A stretch of 64,000 bases of DNA. Origin: Formosa sp. Hel3_A1_48. GTDB taxonomy: Bacteria > Bacteroidota > Bacteroidia > Flavobacteriales > Flavobacteriaceae. How positions within the stretch are numbered: position 1 is the stretch's first letter; the number at the start of each line of letters is the position of its first letter. Under the pieces are notes generated by a model. The model made no database searches and was not told the DNA's origin. It saw nothing but the letters and a program-made list of their open reading frames with translations. Below, piece after piece: positions 8,714-18,000 of the stretch. The position numbers were made by a program, and so were the translations under genes. The stretch lies in assembly GCF_001735715.1 (NCBI RefSeq), contig NZ_CP017259.1, positions 551,001 to 615,000 on the forward strand, read 5' to 3'.

Positions 8714-10279
8714 ATGTTTGAAATTTCACAATTAAAAGAAAAAAAATTACCTGAATTACAAGAAATTGCAAAGGATTTAAAAGTTGCCAAATTTAGAAGT
8801 TTAAAAAAATTAGACTTGATTTATCAAATTTTAGACGTTCAGGCTGCCACGCCGAATGCTGAGCCCAAAGCAGATCAAAATCAACCACAAAAACCAAGAC
8901 GAGAACGCGTCAATAAACCTGCTCATAACAAGCCAAACAACAACGATCGAACTCAAGACCGCAACTCAAAAAACAACCCCCAAAACAACTCGTCCAACGA
9001 CAACGCAAAAACCCCAGCTAAAGAACAGCAAAATAAGCCAAAACAGCAAAAGCAACAAAAACATAACAACGGACAAAACCATAAAAACAACAACAACCAT
9101 CAGCGAAAAGAAAATAATGGCAATAAGGACAACAGAAACCGTTATAAAGAACCCGATTTTGAATTTGATGCGATTATAGAAAGTGAAGGCGTTTTGGACG
9201 TAATGTCTGATGGCTATGGCTTTTTAAGATCTTCAGACTACAACTACTTATCTTCTCCTGATGATATTTATGTTTCACAATCTCAAATTCGCCTATTTGG
9301 ACTGAAAAATGGAGATACTGTATTGGGGCATGTACGTCCACCAAAAGAAGGTGAAAAATATTTTCCACTGATTAAGGTGAGCAAAATCAACGGATTAGAT
9401 CCACAGGTGGTCAGAGACCGTGTGGCTTTTGAACACTTAACACCACTTTTTCCACAAGAAAAATTCAATATTGCTGAAAAACAAAGCACCATTTCTACAC
9501 GAATTATGGATTTGTTTTCCCCTATTGGAAAAGGACAACGTGGTATGATTGTATCGCAGCCAAAAACAGGTAAAACCATGCTTTTGAAAGATGTAGCGAA
9601 TGCTATTGCCGCCAACCATCCTGAAGTGTACCAAATGATTCTTCTTATTGATGAACGTCCTGAAGAAGTTACAGATATGCAACGTAATGTTCAAGGGGAA
9701 GTAATTGCTTCTACTTTTGACAAAGAAGCCCACGAACACGTAAAAATCGCCAATATTGTTTTGGAAAAAGCAAAACGTTTAGTAGAATGTGGCTATGATG
9801 TAGTGATTCTTCTCGATTCCATTACACGATTGGCCCGTGCCTACAATACGGTACAACCGGCCTCCGGAAAAATATTAAGTGGTGGTGTAGATGCCAATGC
9901 CTTGCACAAACCAAAACGCTTTTTTGGTGCAGCTAGGAAAATTGAAAATGGAGGTTCGCTTTCCATTATTGCTACCGCACTGACGGAAACAGGCTCTAAA
10001 ATGGACGAAGTTATTTTTGAAGAATTTAAAGGAACAGGAAATATGGAGCTGCAGTTGGATCGTAAAATATCGAACCGCCGTATTTTCCCTGCCATTGATT
10101 TAACCTCATCAAGCACACGACGAGACGACTTATTACTAGATGAGAAAACCGTACAACGTATGTGGGTAATGCGCAAGTATTTGGCCGACATGAACCCTGT
10201 GGAAGCGATGGAATTTATTAATGATCGCTTTAAGCAAACCAGAAACAACGAAGAGTTTTTAATTTCCATGAATGGATAA
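8714..10279 (+). CDS. rho: Transcription termination factor Rho with an Asn/Gln-rich insertion
   Basis: A 521-residue hexameric RNA-dependent ATPase that ends transcription. The N-terminal helical domain (1-45) is followed by about 100 residues (46-146) rich in Asn, Gln, Lys and Pro and almost free of hydrophobic residues. The RNA-binding cold-shock-like domain follows, with [10 protein letters not shown]. The ATPase domain has a P-loop PKTGKT near residue 281, the Walker B segment [16 protein letters not shown] and the Q-loop area with [21 protein letters not shown]. Rho proteins of Bacteroidota often carry such an insertion; Rho of Bacteroides thetaiotaomicron has a disordered region linked to phase separation. 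A bidirectional terminator follows. Confidence 0.97.
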   Translation: MFEISQLKEKKLPELQEIAKDLKVAKFRSLKKLDLIYQILDVQAATPNAEPKADQNQPQKPRRERVNKPAHNKPNNNDRTQDRNSKNNPQNNSSNDNAKTPAKEQQNKPKQQKQQKHNNGQNHKNNNNHQRKENNGNKDNRNRYKEPDFEFDAIIESEGVLDVMSDGYGFLRSSDYNYLSSPDDIYVSQSQIRLFGLKNGDTVLGHVRPPKEGEKYFPLIKVSKINGLDPQVVRDRVAFEHLTPLFPQEKFNIAEKQSTISTRIMDLFSPIGKGQRGMIVSQPKTGKTMLLKDVANAIAANHPEVYQMILLIDERPEEVTDMQRNVQGEVIASTFDKEAHEHVKIANIVLEKAKRLVECGYDVVILLDSITRLARAYNTVQPASGKILSGGVDANALHKPKRFFGAARKIENGGSLSIIATALTETGSKMDEVIFEEFKGTGNMELQLDRKISNRRIFPAIDLTSSSTRRDDLLLDEKTVQRMWVMRKYLADMNPVEAMEFINDRFKQTRNNEEFLISMNG

Positions 10280-10292
10280 TAAAAACCAGAGC

Positions 10293-10333
10293 ATAAAAAA
10301 AAGCCTTCCAAAATATGGAAGGCTTTTTTTTTA
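10293..10333. terminator. Bidirectional terminator between rho and rpsT
   Basis: A perfect 10-bp stem (10301-10310 paired with 10316-10325, core GCCTTCC/GGAAGGC) has a five-base loop. It is flanked by an A run on the left and a T run on the right, so it can stop transcription from both convergent genes. Confidence 0.9.
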
Positions 10334-10348
10334 AATATCTTGATGAAA

Positions 10349-10600
10349 TTACAACTGCGCAATATGGCTGGCTAATTTAGATTTCAAATTTGCCGCTTTG
10401 TTGTTGTGAATAATGTTTCTTTTAGCTAGCTTGTCAATCATAGAAGCCACAGAAGGAAACGCTTTTTCAGCTTTCTTCTTGTTAGTTAGTTCACGTAAAC
10501 TTTTGATCGCATTACGTGTAGTTTTATGCTGATACTTGTTCAGAATACGCTTGGCGTTGTTGCTTCTAATTCTTTTTAATGCTGACTTATGATTTGCCAT
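10349..10600 (-). CDS. rpsT: 30S ribosomal protein S20
   Basis: An 83-residue, very basic, helical protein that binds 16S rRNA in the small subunit. The N-terminus MANHKSALKRIRSNNAKR and the later AASMIDKLAKR-like segment match S20. Length is typical. It lies about 30 bp downstream of the tRNA-Glu gene on the same strand, and the only good promoter upstream is before the tRNA, so the two are probably co-transcribed. Confidence 0.97.
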   Translation of the reverse strand: MANHKSALKRIRSNNAKRILNKYQHKTTRNAIKSLRELTNKKKAEKAFPSVASMIDKLAKRNIIHNNKAANLKSKLASHIAQL

Positions 10601-10631
10601 AATTCTTTAAATATTATACTATTATAAATTG

Positions 10632-10703
10632 TAGCCCGTAGGGGAATCGAACCCCTCTTACCAGGATGAAAACCTGGCGTCCTAGCCGATAGACGAACGG
10701 GCC
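10632..10703 (-). tRNA. tRNA-Glu (UUC)
   Basis: A complete 72-nt cloverleaf on the minus strand. The acceptor stem GGCCCGT pairs with ACGGGCT (one G-U), the anticodon stem is CCAGG/CCTGG, and the loop TTTTCAT gives anticodon TTC. The T arm contains GGTTCGATTCC. The CCA end is not encoded. Confidence 0.95.
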
Positions 10704-10781
10704 GTTTTGTTTCGATTTAAATCATTTGTTTTTCAACTTGTTTTAAAATCCAAAACAGCTACAATATTTCTATTGCGGTTG

Positions 10782-10812
10782 CAAAAATACAACTATTTTT
10801 AAATGCTACAAC
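10782..10812 (-). promoter_or_regulatory. Promoter for tRNA-Glu and rpsT
   Basis: On the minus strand, TTGT, 19 bases, then TATTTTTG (10789-10782) match the Bacteroidota -33/-7 consensus closely. It lies about 80 bp upstream of the tRNA 5' end. Confidence 0.7.
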
Positions 10813-10847
10813 AATCGCGATTGTTTTTTTAGCTTTTTTTGAAAATT

Positions 10848-12326
10848 TTAATACGCTTTTGCAAATAAAACACGCCCTTTTGAAGCAGCACCAGAAAACA
10901 CACATGCTCCAACTTCCTCGATTGAATCATAAGGAATACAACGTATGGTGGCTTTGGTCAATTCCTTGATTTTTTGCTCAGTTTCTGCAGTACCATCCCA
11001 ATGTGCTGAAATAAATCCGCCTTTGTCTTCCAAAACCTTTTTAAAATCTTCAAAACTATCGACTTCTGTAATGTGTGTATCCCTAAAATCAAAAGCTCTT
11101 TTGTATAAAGACTGCTGGATTTCTGTGAGTAAATTTTTAATTTCTTTGGACAGTCCGTCTAAAGGATAAGTCGTTTTTGAAAGAGTGTCACGCCGTGCGA
11201 CTTCTACAGTGCCTTTTTCTAAATCTTTTGGTCCAATAGCAATACGCAAAGGCACACCTTGCAATTCGTGTTGTGCAAATTTAGCGCCAGGACGTTGGGT
11301 GGTTCTATCGTCATATTTCACACTGATGTTTACACTGCGAAGTGTATTCATAATATCCTGAGCAACAGTGCTTATAGCATCTAATTGTTCCTCACTTTTA
11401 TAAATGGGTACAATCACCACCTGATAAGGTGCTAAATTTGGTGGAAGTACCAATCCTTGATCGTCGCTATGGGTCATGATAAGTGCGCCCATTAGTCGTG
11501 TTGAAACACCCCAAGAAGTGGCCCAAACATGATCTTGATCGCCAGAACTGGTCATGAATTTTACATCAAATGCTTTAGCAAAATTTTGCCCAAGAAAATG
11601 TGATGTTCCAGCTTGCAGTGCCTTTCCATCTTGCATAAGTGCTTCAATACAATAGGTTTCTTCTGCACCTGCAAAACGTTCGCTCTCTGTTTTTGTTCCT
11701 TGGATAACAGGGATGGCCATGAAATTTTGAACAAAATCGGCATAGACTTGATTCATTTGTTTGGCCTCGTCTAGTGCTTCTTGTTTGGTAGCATGAGCCG
11801 TGTGGCCTTCTTGCCATAAAAATTCGGCGGTACGCAAAAACAGACGTGTACGCATCTCCCAACGCACTACATTAGCCCACTGATTGATTAATATTGGTAA
11901 ATCTCTGTAAGACTGGATCCACCCTTTATACGTATTCCAAATTACGGCCTCACTTGTGGGCCTCACCACCAGTTCTTCTTCAAGTTTTGCTTTGGGATCG
12001 ACACGAAGTTTACCCGGGTTTTCAGGATCATTTTGCAAACGATAATGGGTAACCACAGCACACTCTTTAGCAAAACCTTCAGCATTTTTTTCTTCGGCTT
12101 CAAACAAACTTTTGGGAACAAATAATGGAAAGTATGCATTCTGATGGCCAGTTTCTTTAAACATACGGTCGAGTTCGGCTTGCATTTTTTCCCAAATCGC
12201 ATAGCCATAAGGTTTGATGACCATACAACCCCGTACGGCTGAATTTTCTGCTAAGTCGGCTTTAACAACCAATTCGTTGTACCATTTGGAGTAATCTTCA
12301 GCTCTTTTTGTAAGGTTTTTAGGCAT
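10848..12326 (-). CDS. proS: Proline--tRNA ligase, archaeal/eukaryote-like short form
   Basis: A 492-residue class II synthetase that charges tRNA-Pro. Motifs visible are [37 protein letters not shown] with GHTAH, and the anticodon-binding region with [13 protein letters not shown]. The bacterial editing insertion is absent and the C-terminus ends in Tyr (RVLFAKAY), as in the archaeal-like type common in Bacteroidota. The frame opens earlier (12383), but the start at 12326 ([17 protein letters not shown]) matches the family, and a promoter box overlaps the longer start. Confidence 0.96.
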   Translation of the reverse strand: MPKNLTKRAEDYSKWYNELVVKADLAENSAVRGCMVIKPYGYAIWEKMQAELDRMFKETGHQNAYFPLFVPKSLFEAEEKNAEGFAKECAVVTHYRLQNDPENPGKLRVDPKAKLEEELVVRPTSEAVIWNTYKGWIQSYRDLPILINQWANVVRWEMRTRLFLRTAEFLWQEGHTAHATKQEALDEAKQMNQVYADFVQNFMAIPVIQGTKTESERFAGAEETYCIEALMQDGKALQAGTSHFLGQNFAKAFDVKFMTSSGDQDHVWATSWGVSTRLMGALIMTHSDDQGLVLPPNLAPYQVVIVPIYKSEEQLDAISTVAQDIMNTLRSVNISVKYDDRTTQRPGAKFAQHELQGVPLRIAIGPKDLEKGTVEVARRDTLSKTTYPLDGLSKEIKNLLTEIQQSLYKRAFDFRDTHITEVDSFEDFKKVLEDKGGFISAHWDGTAETEQKIKELTKATIRCIPYDSIEEVGACVFSGAASKGRVLFAKAY

Positions 12327-12380
12327 ATTGTTGTAATTTGGCACAACTATTGTGTTGTAAATAAATGTATTAATTTTACA

Positions 12381-12411
12381 CAAAACTAAGTATTTTTAAA
12401 ACGTCCAACAA
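12381..12411 (-). promoter_or_regulatory. Promoter for proS
   Basis: On the minus strand, TTGT, 19 bases, then TAGTTTTG (12388-12381) fit the Bacteroidota consensus. The box overlaps the earliest in-frame ATG of proS, which supports the downstream start at 12326. Confidence 0.7.
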
Positions 12412-12427
12412 TTTAAATTACATCGTC

Positions 12428-13438
12428 ATGAAATTTACAACAATACTGCAACTACTCAAATCTGCTTTTTTAGCCTTAATCGGGTTCACCTTTTTTGCCT
12501 CTTGTGGTTCTTACCAGTATGTTGGAATGTCTGAAGATGGAATTTATGGCACTTCCGAAAGTGCACCCAAGGAAGTTGTTTACAAAGATGATAATTCCAA
12601 TAGTACGCAAGAGAACAGTTATTACAGCGACTACTTCAAAGGCAAAGCAAATGAATACAACAGCGACGAAGCTGAAGTTTTTACAGATATTGACAGCTAT
12701 AGTGGGACCTATGACGACAGTACTCAGAACTCAGATGAAGAAGCTTATGCAGGTTGGGGACAAAATAACGACTCACAACTTGTTATCAATATACAAACAA
12801 GACCTTCTTTTTGGGGTTTTGGATGGGGGCGCCCGTTCTACAATCCGTGGGGTTGGAACAATTTTGGATGGAACGGTGGATGGAATAATTGGGGCTATGT
12901 CAATTATGGTTTTTGGGACCCTTTTTTCTACAACTCTTGGAATACACCTTTTCTGGGCTATGGACATGGACCATATTTTTACTATGGGCCCTACAGAAGC
13001 AGAAATGTAGCTTATATCAATGGATACAGAAACTCAAGAAATAGAACCTCGAGCTACCGAACAACTAGCTTAGCCAACCGCAGTGCCTTGAGCACTGTTT
13101 CAAGAACACGTTCAAATGCAAGGCGAAATACATCAAGTAATACAAGTAGAACCTACAAAACTAACCGCCCCACAAGAACTTCCTCTAGAACAACGACGAC
13201 AAAAACACGATCTGTTCGAAACAGCGATGGTACAATAACCACAACGCGCGAGACGAGAACAAGCTCACCTAGCAGAACAAGAAGTACTAGAACAACAACA
13301 CCAACCACAAGATCAACAAGAACAACACGTTCCCGCTCAACCTATAGCCCTCCAAGATCGTCAACAAGATCTACAACTACAAGATCAAGTGGCGGTTCAA
13401 GATCAAGAGGAGGAACAACCATACGCAAAAGAAATTAA
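12428..13438 (+). CDS. Hypothetical lipoprotein with aromatic/Gly/Asn-rich middle and Arg/Ser/Thr-rich tail
   Basis: A 336-residue protein of unknown function. A lipoprotein signal ends in FFASC, lipidated Cys26. Residues about 30-115 are acidic and Ser/Asp/Asn-rich. Residues about 120-195 are packed with Trp, Gly, Asn, Phe and Tyr. The last 135 residues are a low-complexity Arg/Ser/Thr sequence, strongly basic. It should therefore sit on a membrane surface with a disordered cationic tail. Similar Bacteroidota proteins have sometimes been misnamed prolyl-tRNA synthetase because of the adjacent proS; nothing enzymatic is visible here. The FadL-type gene follows by 32 bp, probably in the same transcript. 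Confidence 0.82.
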   Translation: MKFTTILQLLKSAFLALIGFTFFASCGSYQYVGMSEDGIYGTSESAPKEVVYKDDNSNSTQENSYYSDYFKGKANEYNSDEAEVFTDIDSYSGTYDDSTQNSDEEAYAGWGQNNDSQLVINIQTRPSFWGFGWGRPFYNPWGWNNFGWNGGWNNWGYVNYGFWDPFFYNSWNTPFLGYGHGPYFYYGPYRSRNVAYINGYRNSRNRTSSYRTTSLANRSALSTVSRTRSNARRNTSSNTSRTYKTNRPTRTSSRTTTTKTRSVRNSDGTITTTRETRTSSPSRTRSTRTTTPTTRSTRTTRSRSTYSPPRSSTRSTTTRSSGGSRSRGGTTIRKRN

Positions 13439-13470
13439 CCTATATTTAACTAAGATATTATAGCATTTAA

Positions 13471-14976
13471 ATGAAAACACTACTTATTTCTTTTTTTGGC
13501 CTAATCTCATTTGGCTGTATTCATGCGCAAGATTTAACTGATGCCCTCAGATACTCTAGTGGCGAAACTCAGGGCACTGCTCGATTTAAGGCCCTTAGTG
13601 GAGCATTTGGTGCATTGGGAGGCGATATTTCTGGGGTAAGCCTTAACCCCGCTGGTGCAGCCATTTTCAGCAGAAGCCAAGGCGCTTTGTCTGTGGCTAA
13701 TAGTTCTGTTTCTAATGATACCGAGTTCGGAGGCTCATTAAATAACCGAACAAATAATAATTTTGATTTACATCAAATTGGAGCTGCATTTGTTTTTGAA
13801 AATAACAATTCAATGTGGAATAAATTTGTTGTGAGCTTGTTCTATGAACAACTACAAGACTACAATGCACGTTTTTTTGCTGCGGGTTCTACAAACAACT
13901 CTATTGCTAGTTATTTTTTAGAAAATGCTAATGGGTTGAATTTAGAAAATATTAGTGCATTTCCTGGTGAAAGTACAACTGATGCATATGGATCTATAGG
14001 ATCAAGTTTTGGATACCGCCACCAACAAGCATTTTTAGGGTATGACAGTTTTATCCTTGAACCCGTTTCTGGCGATGATGATAATACTGCCTATACCTCA
14101 AATATTGCTCAGGGAAACTTTAATCAAGAGTACGACCATTTGACTCAGGGATACAATGGGAAATTTTCTGCAAATTTGGCCATGCAGTACAATAAATCTA
14201 TATCATTAGGATTGAATATCAATTCTCATTTTATAGATTTTAGAAAAAGTACATATTTGTTTGAAGAAAATACAAACGATGGATCTACAATTAACGAAGT
14301 GAATTTTGAAAACGAACTTTACACAACAGGTGAGGGGTTTTCTTTACAGCTTGGTACCATTGTTAAATTAACCGACGATATCCGTGTTGGGCTAAGTTAC
14401 GCCACCCCAACTTGGCTTACCCTTCGTGAGGAAACTACTCAATATTTATCGACTTTTGACGATGAGGCTAGTCAAGGGTATGTAGTAAACCCATCCATTG
14501 TTAATATATTTCCTGAGTACAATTTAAAAACACCTGGAAAACTTATTGGCAGTATTGCCTATGTCCTAGGCAATTCAGGTCTTATTAGTTTTGATTACAG
14601 CAGAAAAAATTATGCAAATACCAGTTTTAACTCCAATGATAATTCCTTAGACAACGCTTTAAATAGTGACATTATCAATACTTTTAGAGCAGCTAACTCA
14701 TACAAAATCGGGGCTGAATTAAGACAGAAGAACTTTAGCTTTAGAGGAGGCTATCGTTTAGAAGAAAGTCCCTACAAGGATACATCCATAGCAGGAGACT
14801 TAAAAGGATTTTCATTGGGATTAGGATATAGCTTTGGAAATTCTAAAGTAGATTTAGCTTATGAAAACATAAAACAAAAAACAATGCAACAACTTTACCA
14901 AAACGGTTCACTTGATGCAGCTTCAATCAACAATAAAAACTCCATCGTAACACTTACTTTAAGTTTGGACTTATAA
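13471..14976 (+). CDS. OmpP1/FadL-family outer-membrane transport protein
   Basis: A 501-residue outer-membrane beta-barrel with a signal peptide ending CIHAQ. After the signal, DALRYSSGETQGTARFKALS and GALGGDISGVSLNPAGAAIF match the N-terminal hatch of the FadL family, where NPAGAA is typical. The rest is alternating barrel strands ending in VTLTLSLDL, with an aliphatic final residue rather than Phe. FadL proteins carry hydrophobic compounds across the outer membrane; the substrate here is unknown. A strong terminator follows. Confidence 0.9.
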   Translation: MKTLLISFFGLISFGCIHAQDLTDALRYSSGETQGTARFKALSGAFGALGGDISGVSLNPAGAAIFSRSQGALSVANSSVSNDTEFGGSLNNRTNNNFDLHQIGAAFVFENNNSMWNKFVVSLFYEQLQDYNARFFAAGSTNNSIASYFLENANGLNLENISAFPGESTTDAYGSIGSSFGYRHQQAFLGYDSFILEPVSGDDDNTAYTSNIAQGNFNQEYDHLTQGYNGKFSANLAMQYNKSISLGLNINSHFIDFRKSTYLFEENTNDGSTINEVNFENELYTTGEGFSLQLGTIVKLTDDIRVGLSYATPTWLTLREETTQYLSTFDDEASQGYVVNPSIVNIFPEYNLKTPGKLIGSIAYVLGNSGLISFDYSRKNYANTSFNSNDNSLDNALNSDIINTFRAANSYKIGAELRQKNFSFRGGYRLEESPYKDTSIAGDLKGFSLGLGYSFGNSKVDLAYENIKQKTMQQLYQNGSLDAASINNKNSIVTLTLSLDL

Positions 14977-14991
14977 TTTGAATTAGTCTAT

Positions 14992-15024
14992 AAAAAAAAC
15001 CGCGCAATTCCGCGGTTTTTTTTA
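14992..15024. terminator. Bidirectional terminator between the FadL-type gene and the M43 protease gene
   Basis: An 8-bp stem AAACCGCG/CGCGGTTT with a six-base loop (15005-15010) is extended by A and T runs on either side. It serves both convergent genes. Confidence 0.9.
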
Positions 15025-15028
15025 TCTA

Positions 15029-18000
15029 TTATCGCTTCAGACTAAAGTGTGCTCTGAGTTGTTTAGGAACGCCTGTATTTAAATCATTGTATTCCAACAT
15101 AAACCAATAGTCGGTGGTTGGCATCTGCTGGCCATTGTATGTGCCGTCCCATCCTTCACCTGCAGGAGTGATTTGCTTTAAAAGCTTACCATAGCGATCA
15201 AATATGTAAATCTTTGAACCTAATTGACTTGAGAGTGCATCTATATTCCACGTATCGTGGTAGCCATCGCCATTGGGTGTGAAATATTTTGGATAATCTA
15301 CAATATAAATCATCTTTGCTGTTACACCACAACCATTCACATCCCGTACGTAAACCGTATGATCACCGGGGTCTACCCCTATAAATGTTCCGCTGTCTAA
15401 CCATGGACCCTGATCCAAACTAAACTCGTAAATCCCTGTCCCAACAGCTGTAGCGACAACCACATGTGTGTCTGCAAAAGCCTCAGTCACCACATCTACC
15501 GCCACTGCTGGGGCTCCACTCTCACTAACCGTGAAAATCTCTAAAGGTGCTGAGCAGCCTGCGGCTGTTGAAGCAAAACTGACCTCTAAGCTGTAAATAC
15601 CACCCTGATCAACCGTGTAGGTTGAATCAGTACTGAGTACATCTCCAAGTTCGTCTCGCCATATAAAATTGTAAGTCGCTGGTGAAAGCCCTGGATCAAC
15701 AACAACATAATCTAATCCGCCCCCTGTAGCATCAGAACAAATCACATAATTGCCCTCCAAATCGATCTCAGGCAAAGGATCAACCACCAAATCTATGGTA
15801 CTGGTCGCATAACAATTGGTAAGTGTGTTCTCCAATCGTATGTGGATCGTTTGCAGGTTTGGTGTCGTTGTGGTGATGTTATCCCCCAAGGCAGCTGTGT
15901 TGTTCTCTGCATCTGTTAGTGTAAGGTGGTAGCTCACCACCATATCCGTCTGCGCCCCTATCACCTGAGCAGCTACTCCACTCATATCAAAGGTCTGTAA
16001 ACCATCGGTATCATCATCACATTTAGAGTCAATAAATGCTGGGGCTGGAACTGGTAAAGGATTGACCGTGACAGTGACTGTAAAGGCTGCGCCTGTACAA
16101 TTGTCCGATGATACTGGCGTAAAACTATAAACCACATCCAATGGTGTAGCTGTAGTGTTGGTCCATACATCCGATGCAATGGCATCTGAAGCTAAATTTG
16201 TGCCCAACACCGCGTTTGAAGCATCTGCTGCTAATCCTGCCTCTGGTGTAATTGACGTAAGATCATAACTCACCACAGATGGTCCGTCTACATCATCAGC
16301 CAAAGTAAGACCTACAGTCGATGCGCTACAAACAGTGGCACTCTGGTCTGTGACCTCTGGATTAGGATACACAGTAATATCAAATTGTGTAGTTTCATAA
16401 CAATCAGGCAATCCATCCTCTTCAACTCGAACATAGATCGTTCTTGAAGTTGTAGTTAATGGACTAACAAGAGGACTATCCCCCGATTCGGCATCTGTAG
16501 GGTCAGAATGATAGGTTACTGTAAACGTTGATGGATCCTGAAGAGCCCCTAAAATAGTTGCCGTTTGTTGTTCTAAATCAAATGTGGCCTCCAATGCGCC
16601 TGTACCGCTAGAATCACATTTAGAAAGATTTTCTGGGGCTACGGCAGTAGCTTTATTAGTTACAATCAAATAAAACAAAGGATCAGGACTGACTATGAAG
16701 CAGCCGCCACCTCCCACAGGTTGAACACGCACATATATACCTTGCGCATCAGAAGTGCTAAGATATGGACTTGTCAGATTAGCTGTCCCCGCTTCAGCAG
16801 ATGCTAAATCTATATGATAAGTTACTTCGTAATCTGTTGCTAATTGTGTTCCTAAGATTGATGATGTTCGCTCATCTAAATCAAAAAATTCAACACCATC
16901 ATTAGACAAATCATCACATTTCACTATGTCTTGTGCCGCAAAAATCTGAGGCAAATCGATAAGTTTTAGTTGAAATGATTCTATTACAAAACAATTGGAA
17001 TCTAAATACTCGAAGCGGACAAAAATTTCTTCATTAACTGTACCAGAGTATGCTGTGGTATCCATAATTGCCCCAGTATCGTTTTCTGCAGCCGTTATAT
17101 CGTTATGAAAAGTCACTACATAATCCTCTGGATTGGGATTAGATGCAAGCATAGTGGCTTCGTTTTGAGACAGGTCAAAAACGTATGGTGGTGCAGGGGA
17201 ATCACATACAAAAAGATTGCTGGGAACATCAAAAATAATTTCTGGCAAAACATCTACACAAACCTCATGTGTGTATTCACAGTCAAAATCATCAACTACC
17301 GTGTAGGTGTAACAGTATTGCCCTTCGGTTGGAGGGGCTATGGTAATGGTATCGCCGTTAGTTTCTGCAATGCTAGGGTCATCTGCCCATGAGCCCGAAA
17401 TAATTTGTGGTGTAAATGAAAGATTTGCTGGGTTTAGGGCAGGATCAAAATTCAATACCCATGAGAAAATATAACCATTATCAACAGCTAAATTATCTAC
17501 TACCTCTATACACCAATTACCGTTTAAAGGACTTCCTATTAAATTTTGAAAAGAATCTTCAGGTAAATACAACCCTGGTGTAATTGACTGACGTGGTGGA
17601 TTACCAGCAATGATTAAATCGCCATTGATCAGTGTTTCATTACCTGCCATTGAAAAACAATAATCAGCTCCAACTCCTGGCTGGTTAGAACCATCATCAT
17701 TCGCCCCACCTAAAAATTGTCCAAAGCCAAAACCGTAATAATCAAGTAAAGTAACTTCCACACCATCAGGACTGATTAATGAAATTTCTAAATCTCCAAC
17801 ATAAGAATGTTCAATGTTCAAACAAATATCGATAAGATCTGTAATATCTTCTATTACTTGGTCTGACTGAAAGCAACTAACCGTAATACAAGTAGTGTAT
17901 AGATCTCCATTTCCATCAGGTAAGAAAGTCTCTTCACTAACTGCCTCAGTACATTCATTATTGAATGTGGTTGGTGTTACCACAGCTGTTATGGAAGTTG

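Noticed and set aside
8856..9179. 107-codon open frame within rho, +2 frame
   Set aside because: It is caused by the A/C-rich codons of the Asn/Gln insertion; the Rho frame clearly encodes the protein.
9841..10362. 173-codon minus-strand frame opposite the end of rho
   Set aside because: It is antisense to conserved Rho sequence and runs through the terminator.
12495..13010. 171-codon frame within the lipoprotein gene
   Set aside because: It is an alternative frame inside a gene with a clear lipobox; no family features.
13021..13438. Low-complexity DNA resembling a tandem repeat or CRISPR-like array
   Set aside because: It is explained by Arg/Ser/Thr codons with irregular spacing; there is no constant repeat and no spacers.
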